Assembly (NCBI RefSeq): GCF_937997535.1
Contig: NZ_CALKTT010000084.1
Span: forward strand, 1 to 17,049
DNA: 17,049 nt
DNA from: an uncultured Campylobacter sp.
Lineage (GTDB): Bacteria; Campylobacterota; Campylobacteria; Campylobacterales; Campylobacteraceae
Direction: 5' to 3'
Under the pieces are notes generated by a model. It was not told the DNA's origin and did not search any database. It was given only the letters and a program-made list of their open reading frames with translations. Positions 5,809 through 13,999 of this stretch are shown piece after piece (the first letter of the stretch is position 1; every line of letters begins with the position of its first letter). The position numbers were made by a program, and so were the translations under genes.

Positions 5809-7098
5809 TCACTTCTCCTCAAATCTGATCTGCACCGATTTTTTGTGCGCGCCCAGCCCCTCGGCTTCCGCTAACGCCATGCACGCGCCTCCGAGCTCAT
5901 CTATGGCGCGCTTATTTAGCGCTATGATCGAGCTTCGCTTGATGAAGTTATAAACCCCCAGGGGCGAGAAAAATCGCGCACTTCCGCCGGTCGGCAGCGT
6001 ATGGTTAGGACCTGCGAGGTAATCGCCCATCGCTTCGGGCGTGTAGTGACCCAAAAATATCGCGCCTGCGTGGCGTATGCGCGGAAGCAGCTCGTAGGCG
6101 TTCTCGGTCGCGATCTCGAGGTGCTCGACCGCAAGCTCATTCATCAACTCTACGCACTCATTCATATCGCGTGCGATGATGATTGCGCCCTTGTTTTGGA
6201 TGCTGGCGCGAGCGATCGGCTCACGCGCAAGCGTAGGAAGCTGCTGCTCTATATGCTCAGCGACGCAAAGAGCAAATTTTTCATCGTCGCTTATCAAAAA
6301 GCTGCTCGCGATCTCGTCGTGCTCGGCTTGGCTGAGCAGATCCACGGCGATGTTGCGCGGATCTGCCGCGGCGTTTGCGATGATGCCCACTTCGCTAGGG
6401 CCCGCGATCATATCGATATTCACATCGCCGAACACGAGCTTTTTGGCGGTCGCTACGAAGATATTCCCGGGGCCCGTGATGACGTCGACCTTGCCGATCG
6501 TGCGCGTGCCGTATGCCATCGCCGCGATCGCGCTTGCGCCGCCCACCTTGTAAGCTTTTTTGATCCCCAGTACATGCATCGCCGCGAGCAGTAGCTCATT
6601 TACGACGCCGCCCACGGCGGGAGTGCAGACGCTGATATCCTCCACGCCCGCGACGATTGCGGGGATCGCATTCATCAGAAGCGAGCTCGGATACGCCGCC
6701 TTGCCGCCCGGGATATACAGCCCCGCGCGATCCACGGGCGTGATCTTTTGCCCGAGCATCGCGCCGCTTGGATCGAAGCTAAACCAGCTTCTCTCAAGCT
6801 GTTTTTCATGATAAGCGTAGATGCGCTCATATGCGACCTGTAGCGCGTTTTTAAGCTCCGTGGTTAAATTTTCATACGCACGGCTCATCTGCTCTTGCGT
6901 GATAGCCAGATCGCCCTGCACGCGCCATCTGTCAAATTTCTCTATCTGTTCGCCCAGCGCCTCATCGCCGCGCGTTCTGATCTCCTCGATGATGCCGCTT
7001 ACGATGGGCATTACCGATCTCATATCCGTCTCGCCGCGGCGCACCAACCTCGCAAATTCCTCTTTGAAATTTGCGTCCGTACTTTTTAAAATTTTCAT
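5809..7098 (-). CDS. hisD: histidinol dehydrogenase
   Basis: HisD oxidises L-histidinol to L-histidine in two NAD-dependent steps, the last reactions of histidine synthesis, in the cytoplasm. From the chosen start the protein is 429 residues, close to the usual length of about 430. Family blocks are present in order: LYIPGGKAAYPSSLLMNAIP, VGGASAIAAMAYGT, ITGPGNIFVATAKK, DMIAGPSEVG, LLSQAEHD, AVEHLEI, MGDYLAGPNHTLPT and GLGAHKKS. Expected zinc ligands Q257, H260, D359 and H418 and the catalytic pair E325-H326 are all in place. I choose ATG 7098 over the ATG at 7113 because AAGGAGT lies just ahead of 7098. No other his genes are in the window. It is divergent from the Sel1-repeat gene, with a TAAAAT at 7122-7127 as a weak promoter candidate. 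Confidence 0.95.
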   Translation of the reverse strand: MKILKSTDANFKEEFARLVRRGETDMRSVMPIVSGIIEEIRTRGDEALGEQIEKFDRWRVQGDLAITQEQMSRAYENLTTELKNALQVAYERIYAYHEKQLERSWFSFDPSGAMLGQKITPVDRAGLYIPGGKAAYPSSLLMNAIPAIVAGVEDISVCTPAVGGVVNELLLAAMHVLGIKKAYKVGGASAIAAMAYGTRTIGKVDVITGPGNIFVATAKKLVFGDVNIDMIAGPSEVGIIANAAADPRNIAVDLLSQAEHDEIASSFLISDDEKFALCVAEHIEQQLPTLAREPIARASIQNKGAIIIARDMNECVELMNELAVEHLEIATENAYELLPRIRHAGAIFLGHYTPEAMGDYLAGPNHTLPTGGSARFFSPLGVYNFIKRSSIIALNKRAIDELGGACMALAEAEGLGAHKKSVQIRFEEK

Positions 7099-7213
7099 TT
7101 TTACTCCTTGCATTGCTTGGAATTTTAACGCTTTTTGCTAAATTTCGCCTTTAAGCTTGCGACTGTGTAAATTTACAGCTCGCCGATTTTCAAAAGATTA
7201 AGCGAAAATGAAA

Positions 7214-7219
7214 TAAAAT
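7214..7219 (+). promoter_or_regulatory. possible -10 (TAAAAT) of the Sel1-repeat gene
   Basis: TAAAAT lies 27 bases before the start codon in the 147-base gap between hisD and the Sel1-repeat gene. GGAG precedes the ATG. The AT-rich surroundings make this a weak call. Confidence 0.3.
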
Positions 7220-7245
7220 AGCCGAAATTTCAGACGGAGCGATGT

Positions 7246-8721
7246 ATGAAAAAGATATTTTTGGCGCTGATCGCCACGGCGGCTTTATCGCTACTAGCAG
7301 AAGCCACGGCTTTGTCATCGGCAGAACAAGAGAGTCCCGGTATAAGCAGATTGCGAAGCAAATGCGATAATAACAACACCTTAGCATGCGTAAATCTCGC
7401 CATGGCATACTATTCAGGGGATGGCGTGAAGCAGGATTATGAAAAAGCAAGGGAGCTAAATTCTAAAGCCTGTAATTTGGGCGACGGCTGGGGTTGCACC
7501 ACCTTAGGGGCGTCATACGAATACGGCAAGGGCGCAGAACAAGATTATAAAAAAGCGGCCGAACTATATTCTAAGGCCTGCGACTTAAAAAATAGCATAG
7601 CTTGCGGCAATCTGGGTGTTTTATACTACTCAGGCGAAGGAGTAAAGCAAGATTACCAAAAAGCAACCGAACTGCTTTCCAAGGCTTGCGATTTGCAAGA
7701 AGGTGACGGATGCTACAATCTCGGGCTTTTATATGCCTCGGGCGAAGGCGTAAAACAGGATTATAAAAAAGCAAGCGAGCTATATTCTAAAGCTTGCGAT
7801 TTAAAACATGGCGAAAGCTGCCACAATCTTGGAATTTTATATGAAAAAGGGGAAGGCGTAAAACAAAGCTACCAAAAAGCGGATCAATTCTATTCTAAAG
7901 CTTGCGATTTAGAAGTTGCCGAAGGATGTTACAATCTTGGAGCTTCATACTATTTAGGCAATCATACAAAGCAGGACTATAAGAAAGCAAATGAATTGTT
8001 TTCTAGGACTTGTGATTTAGGATATAGCATAGGATGCTATGCTCTAGGGTTTTGGTATGCCTCAGGCGAAGGCATAGAACAAGACTTTGAAAAAGCAATA
8101 AATTTATATTCTAGAGCTTGCGATTTGGGGCATAACACAGGATGCTATAATCTAGGAGTTTTGTATAGTTCCAGCGAAGGTGTAAAGCGGGACTATAAGA
8201 AAGCGAGCGAACTATATTCCAAAGCTTGCAATTTGGGGAACGGGCTAGGATGTAGTGATCTAGGAGTTTTATATGAACAAGGGGAAGTCATAGAGCAAAA
8301 CTATAACAAAGCAAATGAGCTATATTCTAAAGCTTGCGATTTGGATGTCGGTGAAGGTTGCAATAGTCTCGGGGTTCTATATGAGTCTGGTAAAGGTGTA
8401 AAACAAGACTTTGAAAAAGCAAAAGACCTGTATTCTAAAGCTTGCAATCTTGGAGATGGACTAGGATGTGTCAACTTAGGAGCTTTATATGAACAAGGAA
8501 AAGGTGTAAAACAAGATTACCAAATAGCAAATAAATTATTTTCCAAGGCTTGTGATTTAGAAATTGCCGAAGGGTGCAATAATCTTGGATATTTATATGA
8601 ATCCGGCAAAGGGGTAAAAAAAGATAAGAGTATGGCGAAAAAATACTATGGTAAAGCCTGCGATCTAGGGATTAAACGCAGTTGCTACACCTATAAAAAA
8701 CTAAACGAGCAAGGTTTTTGA
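7246..8721 (+). CDS. secreted Sel1-like repeat protein, Hcp-type cysteine-rich
   Basis: The 491-residue protein begins with a signal peptide (MKKIFLALIATAALSLLAEA). Residues 47-478 are twelve consecutive repeats of exactly 36 residues with the consensus GCxNLGxLYxxGEGVKQDYxKA then xELYSKACDL. This is the Sel1 (TPR-like helical hairpin) repeat in the form seen in the Helicobacter cysteine-rich proteins (Hcp). Each repeat brings a Cys pair eight residues apart across the boundary (C40/C48, then C76/C84 and so on to C472/C480): 13 pairs, 26 cysteines and no others, which fits one disulfide per helical hairpin. A short cap (SCYTYKKLNEQGF) ends the protein. Sel1 proteins are usually protein-binding scaffolds; some Hcp members bind beta-lactams. 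The exact partner here is unknown. The gene looks more AT-rich than its neighbours. Confidence 0.92.
   Translation: MKKIFLALIATAALSLLAEATALSSAEQESPGISRLRSKCDNNNTLACVNLAMAYYSGDGVKQDYEKARELNSKACNLGDGWGCTTLGASYEYGKGAEQDYKKAAELYSKACDLKNSIACGNLGVLYYSGEGVKQDYQKATELLSKACDLQEGDGCYNLGLLYASGEGVKQDYKKASELYSKACDLKHGESCHNLGILYEKGEGVKQSYQKADQFYSKACDLEVAEGCYNLGASYYLGNHTKQDYKKANELFSRTCDLGYSIGCYALGFWYASGEGIEQDFEKAINLYSRACDLGHNTGCYNLGVLYSSSEGVKRDYKKASELYSKACNLGNGLGCSDLGVLYEQGEVIEQNYNKANELYSKACDLDVGEGCNSLGVLYESGKGVKQDFEKAKDLYSKACNLGDGLGCVNLGALYEQGKGVKQDYQIANKLFSKACDLEIAEGCNNLGYLYESGKGVKKDKSMAKKYYGKACDLGIKRSCYTYKKLNEQGF
7384..8679 (+). repeat. twelve 108-base tandem repeats in the Sel1 gene
   Basis: Each unit encodes one 36-residue Sel1 repeat. 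Near-identical words such as TATTCTAAAGCTTGCGATTT recur at 108-base spacing (for example at 7783, 7891 and 8323). This makes the stretch a substrate for slippage or recombination that could change the repeat number in whole in-frame units. Confidence 0.75.
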
Positions 8722-9069
8722 TCCATTTAAATTTTAAGCCGCCCGTGGGCTTGCTTAAATTTACGGCTTAAATTTAAAGGTCTAAATTTAAACTATATCA
8801 TCCGCGCGGCAGCGCTAAAAGCGCGTCAAAATATGCGGGCTTAAAATTTAAATCCATTCCGCCGCAGTAGGCGTTATATAAACGCCACGTAAGCGCTACG
8901 GTAAAATTTAAGCGAGCCGCCCGTTCATAATATTCGCGCCAAAATAAAAGGATATGTTCCGCGCCGCCATTGAAATTTCAGATGAGCCGTTAATTCGTCA
9001 AGAATTTTAAAATTTTAAGCTCTCTTTTTTGCGGGCTAAAATTTCGAGCGAGCCGTTAAGGGCGAGCTA
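8722..9069. other. gene-free region between convergent genes
   Basis: About 350 bases between the 3' ends of the Sel1 gene and the OmpA-like gene, with no supportable gene. It contains AT-rich inverted repeats: 8727-8763 (stem with AAGCC/GGCTT core) directly after the Sel1 stop, GCGCT/AGCGC near 8812-8824, and GGCGTT/AACGCC at 8870-8886. It also holds two copies of GAGCCGTTAA (8984-8993 and 9050-9059). Confidence 0.5.
8727..8763 (+). terminator. possible terminator of the Sel1-repeat gene
   Basis: The left arm TAAATTTTAAGCC pairs with the right arm GGCTTGCTTAAATTTA if one bulge is allowed, starting a few bases after the TGA stop. The AT-rich arms would make it usable in both directions. The bulge and the lack of a clean T-run keep this tentative. 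Confidence 0.35.
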
Positions 9070-10092
9070 CTAATTCGTAGCGTTCGCATCGAACTGCAAA
9101 AATTTCCTGATCTCCTCCATCGCCTCTTTGTTTGAAAGGGTAAATTTTATCTCGATGCGGCGGCTAGCGTCCTTGTCCTCGACGCCTCTACGCATCACGG
9201 GCTGCGTGTAGCTGCGACCGCTGGCTATGAGATATTTTTGCAGTCGCTCATCTTTATTCCACGAATTGATGAAATCCATCACGGCAAACGCCCTATTTTG
9301 CGAGAGCTCGAGGTTATACAAATACCCGCCGTCGCTGTCCGTGTGCCCCTCGATAATGATCTGATCTAAATTTTCGCGAATTTCATCGTTATTCAAAAGC
9401 GCGGCGAAATAGCTCTGTAGCGTCGAGCGGAGCGTCTCTTTGGCGTCCTCTTTCAGCTCGCTTGAGCCCTTGTCGAAAAGGATCGACGAGCTTAGCGTCA
9501 TCGCGCCGCTTTCGTTGTCGATGCGGATCTTGCCGCCCAGCTTCTCCTTCAGATCGGCGATGATCTTGACCTTCATTCCGGTGAGGTTGCGAATGCGGTT
9601 TTTCGTGACGTTGAGGTCTTGTAAAATTTTATTAAAATCGCTCTCCTTCTTCGTGAGCTGATCGAGCAAAAAGGCGATCTTAAGCTCGTTTTGGCTGATC
9701 GTAGCGTTGGCGTCGTCGCGCGCTTTTTGCAAAAGCGAGTTGATGTCTAAATTCTCTTTTTTCAGCCTCTGGGCCATCTCGGTTAGATCTTCGATCTGTA
9801 TGAAGTAGATGGAATTTTGCTTGCGAAGGTCGGTGTTTTCGATATTTAGCTTCTCGAGCTGGTCGCTAAAAATTTTATTCAGCGCCTCAAGCTCGGCGCT
9901 TTTTTTCTCCTGGCTTTGCAAGCTTGCTAGCGCGCTTGAAATTTGGCTTTCTTTCTCTTGCAGGTTGCTTTGCGTGAGGAAGTATTTGACGATGATGCCG
10001 CCTACTAAAAGCACGAAAACAAAAAGCAGCCCCGCCATCAAATCGGCGTACGCGATCCAAAAGGTCTCTTTTTCTTCGTTATTCGTTTTCAT
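9070..10092 (-). CDS. MotB/OmpA-family peptidoglycan-binding motor subunit (ZorB-like)
   Basis: 340 residues. One membrane segment lies near the N-terminus (residues 11-38, FWIAYADLMAGLLFVFVLLV), with Asp17 placed as in the ion-conducting Asp of MotB/ExbD/ZorB proteins. A long heptad-rich coiled coil spans about 42-170, and an OmpA-like peptidoglycan-binding domain about 190-318 with the signature EGHTDSDGGYLYNLELSQNR at 248-267. It should anchor to the cell wall and pair with the MotA-like product of the upstream gene, whose 3' end it overlaps by 14 bases. It sits last in the peb4-fba-MotA-like operon and by gene order is the counterpart of C. jejuni Cj0599. An ordinary OmpA-type structural protein is less likely, given the Asp-bearing membrane helix and the MotA-like partner. 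The physiological role is unknown. Confidence 0.88.
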   Translation of the reverse strand: MKTNNEEKETFWIAYADLMAGLLFVFVLLVGGIIVKYFLTQSNLQEKESQISSALASLQSQEKKSAELEALNKIFSDQLEKLNIENTDLRKQNSIYFIQIEDLTEMAQRLKKENLDINSLLQKARDDANATISQNELKIAFLLDQLTKKESDFNKILQDLNVTKNRIRNLTGMKVKIIADLKEKLGGKIRIDNESGAMTLSSSILFDKGSSELKEDAKETLRSTLQSYFAALLNNDEIRENLDQIIIEGHTDSDGGYLYNLELSQNRAFAVMDFINSWNKDERLQKYLIASGRSYTQPVMRRGVEDKDASRRIEIKFTLSNKEAMEEIRKFLQFDANATN

Positions 10093-11368
10093 CTAAAAGT
10101 GCTTTTTCATCGATGCTCGCAAGCGTTTTGCGAAGCTCTTCGATGATGCTTTCGTTGCTCGTTCGCGCAGTGTCCTCTCCAGCTAAAAGGGCCTTCAAAT
10201 CCGCGCTTAACCCCTTAAAGCTAGCGTCAATTTTAGCGGCGTAAGCATTCTGCGAACTTGAAATTTCGCCCGCAAACCCGCCCAAGGAAGCATTTAGGCT
10301 CTTGATTTGAGCGCTTAATGCATTCGTAACGTTAGTCAGCTCGCCTTGCCCGTCCGTTAAAGCCTTGGACTGGCTTAGATACTGCGCGGAAATTCCGTTT
10401 TGAATTTCGATTAGGCTTGCAGATACGGACTTAAGCGCAGATAAAATTTGAGCGAAGCTCTTATCTAACTCGCCGTGAGCGAGATTTGTCCTTTGGATCA
10501 TCTCTCCTGCCTTTTCAAGCTCTTCTTGTGTAATCGCCATGCTTCGCTTCTCGGCTTCCATCACGCTTTCAAACGCGCCAATTTTTTCATCGATTAGGCG
10601 GTTTAGCCTTTCAGTAAAATTCGTAGAGCTCATCATCGCAAATGAGCGCGAAATTTCAGAATTAGCGTTTAAAATTTCACTCAGATACCCCTGCGTGATC
10701 TCGTCTTTGTTCCAGAAAAAATTTTTAGTGGAATTTTTGTATTTGATGAGCAGACGCTCATATTTGCTAATGCCTTTTTTCTCAAAATATATCCACCAAA
10801 GCGCTAAGAAAATTCCATAGATCGAGACGTAAAACGCCGTGCCTACGCCGCCTAGAAGCTGCGCGATCTCGGTTTCGAGCCCATCAATGTTACTTGAGGA
10901 AAAGTGCGGCATCGAAATCGCAATCGAGATGAAAGTTCCTAAAATTCCAAGCATCGGAAAGACTGCCGATGCGACGGAAGCGTAGTTTTGATTACGTAGC
11001 GAGTAGCCGTATTCGTCCACAAAAAGATCAAAGCTGGCATCTGATTTTTTTTTACCGCCGATACTTAAGAGATTGGCGACGATGTAATTTTTCAGCTCGC
11101 GCTTGAAGTCATCGATATTATTTTGAAAATTTAAGCAGCCGTATTCTGCATTATGACGAGCTAAAACTAGCGCGATAATGAGCAAAACCGCAAGCATCAG
11201 GATCGAGTGCGTTTCTACCTTCAGCCCGATAAGCCCCAAATAGCCCAGCAAAAACACCACAAAAACCGCGATCGGCAGAGCTGCGATCTTAAAAAAAACG
11301 CCCGCTAGCGAGCGCTCCTTCGCCTCAGGTAGCGTGATATCGAGCACTTCGTTATTTGGGCGATCCAT
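10079..11368 (-). CDS. MotA/TolQ/ExbB proton-channel family protein (ZorA-like)
   Basis: 429 residues. Four membrane segments are visible, near 24-49, 55-70, 128-152 and 168-195. The last two hold the family signatures: PMLGILGTFISIAIS and LLGGVGTAFYVSIYGI. These subunits form a pentameric inner-membrane channel that couples ion flow to work by a MotB-like partner. From about residue 200 to the C-terminus is a long polar, largely helical region (coiled-coil type), giving a large cytoplasmic tail unusual for ExbB or TolQ but reminiscent of ZorA. The ATG lies one base after the fba stop, with AGGAA inside the fba end, and the 3' end overlaps the OmpA-like gene by 14 bases. Translation is probably coupled across all three genes. 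By gene order it is the counterpart of C. jejuni Cj0598. There is no flagellar or Ton/Tol context, so the role is unknown. Confidence 0.87.
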   Translation of the reverse strand: MDRPNNEVLDITLPEAKERSLAGVFFKIAALPIAVFVVFLLGYLGLIGLKVETHSILMLAVLLIIALVLARHNAEYGCLNFQNNIDDFKRELKNYIVANLLSIGGKKKSDASFDLFVDEYGYSLRNQNYASVASAVFPMLGILGTFISIAISMPHFSSSNIDGLETEIAQLLGGVGTAFYVSIYGIFLALWWIYFEKKGISKYERLLIKYKNSTKNFFWNKDEITQGYLSEILNANSEISRSFAMMSSTNFTERLNRLIDEKIGAFESVMEAEKRSMAITQEELEKAGEMIQRTNLAHGELDKSFAQILSALKSVSASLIEIQNGISAQYLSQSKALTDGQGELTNVTNALSAQIKSLNASLGGFAGEISSSQNAYAAKIDASFKGLSADLKALLAGEDTARTSNESIIEELRKTLASIDEKALLDENE

Positions 11369-11369
11369 A

Positions 11370-12434
11370 TTAGTTCCTATTTAGGCAATTTAGATTGTCA
11401 AATGCCACTTGCAAGCGCGCCACCATACTCTGCTCGCCTGCTCTCAGCCACTTGCGAGGATCGTAGAATTTTTTATTCGGTTTATCCTCACCTTCCGGAT
11501 TGCCGATTTGAGTCTGCAAATAGCCGCGATTTTTGGCCTCATAAGCGCGCACGCCGTCCCAAAACGCCCACTGCGTGTCGGTGTCGATATTCATCTTAAC
11601 GACGCCGTAACTAACGGCTGCCTTGATGTCGGAGGTCTCGCTGCCGCTGCCGCCATGAAAGACGAAATTTACGGGCTTTTCGGATTGCAGATTAAATTTC
11701 TCGCGCACGAATTTTTGCGAATTTTTTAAAATTTCAGGTCTCAGCACGACATTGCCCGGTTTATATACGCCGTGGACGTTGCCGAAGCTCGCCGCGATGC
11801 TGAATCTATCGCTGATTTTGCCAAGTCGTTCGTAGGCAAGCGCGACATCTGCAGGCTGGGTGTAAAGCCGCGCGTTATCGACGCTCGTATTATCGACGCC
11901 ATCCTCTTCGCCGCCCGTGACACCAAGCTCGATCTCAAGCGAAATTCCAAGATCGCTTAAAATTTCTAAATACTTCTCGCAGGTCGCTAAATTTAACTCC
12001 AAATCATCCTCGCTAAGATCGAGCATGTGCGAGCTAAACAGCGGCACGCCGTGAGCTTTTTTATGAGTGGTATTAGCTTTGATAAGCTCGTCGATCCACG
12101 GAAGCAGCTTCCTTGCGGCATGATCGGTATGTAAAATCACCGCAACGCCATAATGAGCCGCCAGAGCATGTACTTGATGTGCGCCTGCGATAGCGCCCAA
12201 AACTGCGGCATTAGGGCAAGTAGCGCCCGCATAAAACGCCGCGCCGCCGTTGCTAAACTGAATTATTACGGGCGAATTTGCGATTTTAGCGCTTTCCAAG
12301 ACGGCGTTGATGGAGTTGCTCCCCACTACGTTTACCGCAGGGATCGCAAAGCCCTGCTGCTTCGCATACGCATAGACCTTACTTACGTCATCGCCGCTTA
12401 AAACGCCCGGTTTTACTATATCTAAAACGCCCAT
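11370..12434 (-). CDS. fbaA: class II fructose-bisphosphate aldolase
   Basis: This enzyme reversibly splits fructose 1,6-bisphosphate into dihydroxyacetone phosphate and glyceraldehyde 3-phosphate. In Campylobacter, which usually lacks phosphofructokinase, it serves mainly gluconeogenesis. The 354 residues match the length of E. coli FbaA (about 359). Zinc and catalytic motifs are visible: HTDH with D104 and H105, LEIELGVTGGEEDGVD, FGNVHG with H221, FHGGSGS with H260, and the phosphate-binding NIDTDTQWA at 282-290. AGGAGC just before the ATG fixes the start. The gene begins 14 bases after peb4 ends and stops one base before the MotA-like start, so it lies inside a tight operon. The peb4-fba adjacency is the same as I recall from C. 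jejuni. Confidence 0.95.
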   Translation of the reverse strand: MGVLDIVKPGVLSGDDVSKVYAYAKQQGFAIPAVNVVGSNSINAVLESAKIANSPVIIQFSNGGAAFYAGATCPNAAVLGAIAGAHQVHALAAHYGVAVILHTDHAARKLLPWIDELIKANTTHKKAHGVPLFSSHMLDLSEDDLELNLATCEKYLEILSDLGISLEIELGVTGGEEDGVDNTSVDNARLYTQPADVALAYERLGKISDRFSIAASFGNVHGVYKPGNVVLRPEILKNSQKFVREKFNLQSEKPVNFVFHGGSGSETSDIKAAVSYGVVKMNIDTDTQWAFWDGVRAYEAKNRGYLQTQIGNPEGEDKPNKKFYDPRKWLRAGEQSMVARLQVAFDNLNCLNRN

Positions 12435-12448
12435 TTTTAGCTCCTATG

Positions 12449-13258
12449 TTATTTATACTCGATTTTAGCGTTTTTGTGAAGATCTGCCGCTTTTTGCTCG
12501 ACTACTTTTGCCGCTTTTTGTTGTCTAAGCACGCGCTCAATGAAAGGCTTTGCCTCGCTTTGACTTAACTGCTTTTTAGCTTGAGACTCCTCTTTTAATA
12601 CGACGTGATATCCGACTCTGCTTCTAATAGCTTTAGTAGTGATTTGACCATCTTTTATCTTAGAGATCGCATCGGCAAAAGGCTTGACCTGATCGCTAGG
12701 CATCCAGCCTAGCTCGCCGCCGGTTTGTTTAGCCTGCGGATCGATAGATTTAGCTTTGGCAAGCTCTGCAAATTTAGTAAATAGTGCACTGTCGCTAAGC
12801 CCTTTTAACTGCTTAATAATATCGTTTGCCTCGGCTTCGGTTTTAACGACGATCTGAGCCGCTTTGATTCTCGCAGGCTCGGTAAAGCGCGCTTTGTTTT
12901 TGTTATAAAAATCGGCTATTTCTTTATCGTCGATATTTATTTTGCTGGCTTCTTTAGCCTGCCATACACGAAGTGCTAAGTTATCTTTTACAATTTCAAG
13001 CTCTTTTTTATAAACGTCCTCATCCATAACGCCCGATTTTTTAGCTTCATCCGTTAGCAGCATTAGATCGATGCCTTTATCGATAAGCTCCTTTTTTTGC
13101 TCTGCATTAAGAGCGGCGATATCTACATTTCCTATACCTTGAAGTAGTGGAGCAAGCTCTTTTTCGGTTACGTCTTTGCCATTTACGGTAGCGTAAACGG
13201 TAGCGTTAAGGCTGATAGCGGCAGCCAAACTAAGTGCTGTAAATAAAACTTTTTTCAT
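12449..13258 (-). CDS. peb4: periplasmic peptidyl-prolyl isomerase / chaperone Peb4 (Cbf2)
   Basis: Peb4 is a SurA-like periplasmic chaperone that helps outer-membrane proteins fold and is linked to adhesion and biofilm in C. jejuni. Here it has a signal peptide (MKKVLFTALSLAAAISLNAT), an N-terminal helical chaperone region (about 25-125) and a parvulin domain (about 129-224: IKAAQIVVKTEAEA, GGELGWMPSDQVKPFADAI, RVGYHVVLKEE), followed by a C-terminal helix. The total of 269 residues is close to C. jejuni Peb4. I choose ATG 13258 over the GTG just before it (13261), because AAGGA then sits six bases from the start. It heads the operon peb4-fba-MotA-like-OmpA-like, with TATAAT at 13288-13293 upstream. 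Confidence 0.92.
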   Translation of the reverse strand: MKKVLFTALSLAAAISLNATVYATVNGKDVTEKELAPLLQGIGNVDIAALNAEQKKELIDKGIDLMLLTDEAKKSGVMDEDVYKKELEIVKDNLALRVWQAKEASKINIDDKEIADFYNKNKARFTEPARIKAAQIVVKTEAEANDIIKQLKGLSDSALFTKFAELAKAKSIDPQAKQTGGELGWMPSDQVKPFADAISKIKDGQITTKAIRSRVGYHVVLKEESQAKKQLSQSEAKPFIERVLRQQKAAKVVEQKAADLHKNAKIEYK

Positions 13259-13287
13259 CACAATTCCTTAAAAAAATTTTAATGGCG

Positions 13288-13293
13288 ATTATA
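13288..13293 (-). promoter_or_regulatory. -10 box (TATAAT) of the peb4 operon
   Basis: A perfect TATAAT on the minus strand lies 29 bases before the peb4 ATG, in the 105-base gap shared with the divergent nth gene. It predicts a leader of about 23 bases carrying AAGGA. No matching -35 box is visible. Confidence 0.5.
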
Positions 13294-13337
13294 ACTCAAA
13301 GTTGTTAACAATCAAACTGTACTTTAGAATTTTAGGG

Positions 13338-13343
13338 TAGAAT
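13338..13343 (+). promoter_or_regulatory. -10 box (TAGAAT) of nth
   Basis: TAGAAT lies 20 bases before the nth start, preceded by TTTTAGGG. GAGGAAA at 13352-13358 is the ribosome binding site. The peb4 and nth promoters face away from each other, with their -10 boxes about 45 bases apart. Confidence 0.45.
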
Positions 13344-13363
13344 TCCGCCTTGAGGAAATGTAA

Positions 13364-13999
13364 ATGAGAAGTAAGAAAGATATTTTAGAGATAAAAAAGA
13401 GAATTCTGCAAAACTTCGCGGAAGAGCGCAGCGAGCTGAAATTTAAAGACAACTATCAGCTTTTGGTCTGCGTGATGCTTAGCGCGCAGTGCACGGACAA
13501 GCGGGTAAATTTGATTACGCCGCGCTTTTTTGCGGAATTTCCTAGCGTTAAGGAGCTCGCAAAAGCCAATCTGGCGAGTGTTAAACTGCTAATTAGCTCG
13601 TGTAATTTCTACAACAACAAAGCGGTAAATTTAATCAAAATGGCGCAGGCGGTGGTTAGCGACTTTGACGGCGTCGTACCGCTTGATGAAGCGGGGCTAA
13701 AATCTCTTGCGGGCGTGGGGCAAAAGACCGCTCACGTCGTGCTTTTAGAGGGCGCGGGCGCAAACGTGATGGCGGTGGATACGCATGTCTTTCGCGTCGC
13801 GCATCGCCTAGGGCTGAGCCGTGCAAAGACGCCTGAGCTTACGGAGCGCGATCTGAGCGAGGCTTTTAAAACAGACCTCGGCAAGCTGCACCAAGGCATG
13901 GTGCTTTTCGGCCGCTACACCTGTAAAGCGATAAAGCCAAACTGCAAAGAGTGCTTTTTAAACGAGCTGTGCAGCAGCAAGGATAAGAATTTTCCGTAA
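13364..13999 (+). CDS. nth: endonuclease III (DNA glycosylase / AP lyase)
   Basis: Endonuclease III removes oxidised pyrimidines from DNA and nicks the abasic site in base excision repair. The 211 residues match the E. coli length. The helix-hairpin-helix LAGVGQKTAHVVL carries catalytic Lys121, and Asp139 in AVDTHVFRVAHRLGL is the second catalytic residue. The [4Fe-4S] cluster ligands C187, C194, C197 and C203 have the family's C-x6-C-x2-C-x5-C spacing. GAGGAAA precedes the ATG. It is transcribed divergently from peb4, as I recall for Cj0595c next to Cj0596, and converges on the pepD-like gene. Confidence 0.95.
   Translation: MRSKKDILEIKKRILQNFAEERSELKFKDNYQLLVCVMLSAQCTDKRVNLITPRFFAEFPSVKELAKANLASVKLLISSCNFYNNKAVNLIKMAQAVVSDFDGVVPLDEAGLKSLAGVGQKTAHVVLLEGAGANVMAVDTHVFRVAHRLGLSRAKTPELTERDLSEAFKTDLGKLHQGMVLFGRYTCKAIKPNCKECFLNELCSSKDKNFP

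Noticed and set aside
5618..5812. 64-codon minus-strand frame overlapping the hisD stop with a GTG start
   Set aside because: Lys/Arg/Phe-rich translation of AAATTT-type non-coding DNA, with no ribosome binding site beyond the hisD end and no recognisable domain.
6001..6594. Large plus-strand frame (197 codons) opposite hisD
   Set aside because: Antisense shadow of a well-supported enzyme gene; its codons mirror the hisD reading frame.
8984..9059. Two copies of GAGCCGTTAA
   Set aside because: Too short and too near the GAGCC-rich background of this genome to be treated as a defined element.
9070..13261. A complete Zorya defence system
   Set aside because: Only ZorA/ZorB-like channel genes are present. 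Neighbours are fba, peb4 and nth, with no helicase, nuclease or ZorE-like gene, and the gene order matches the ordinary Campylobacter chromosome.
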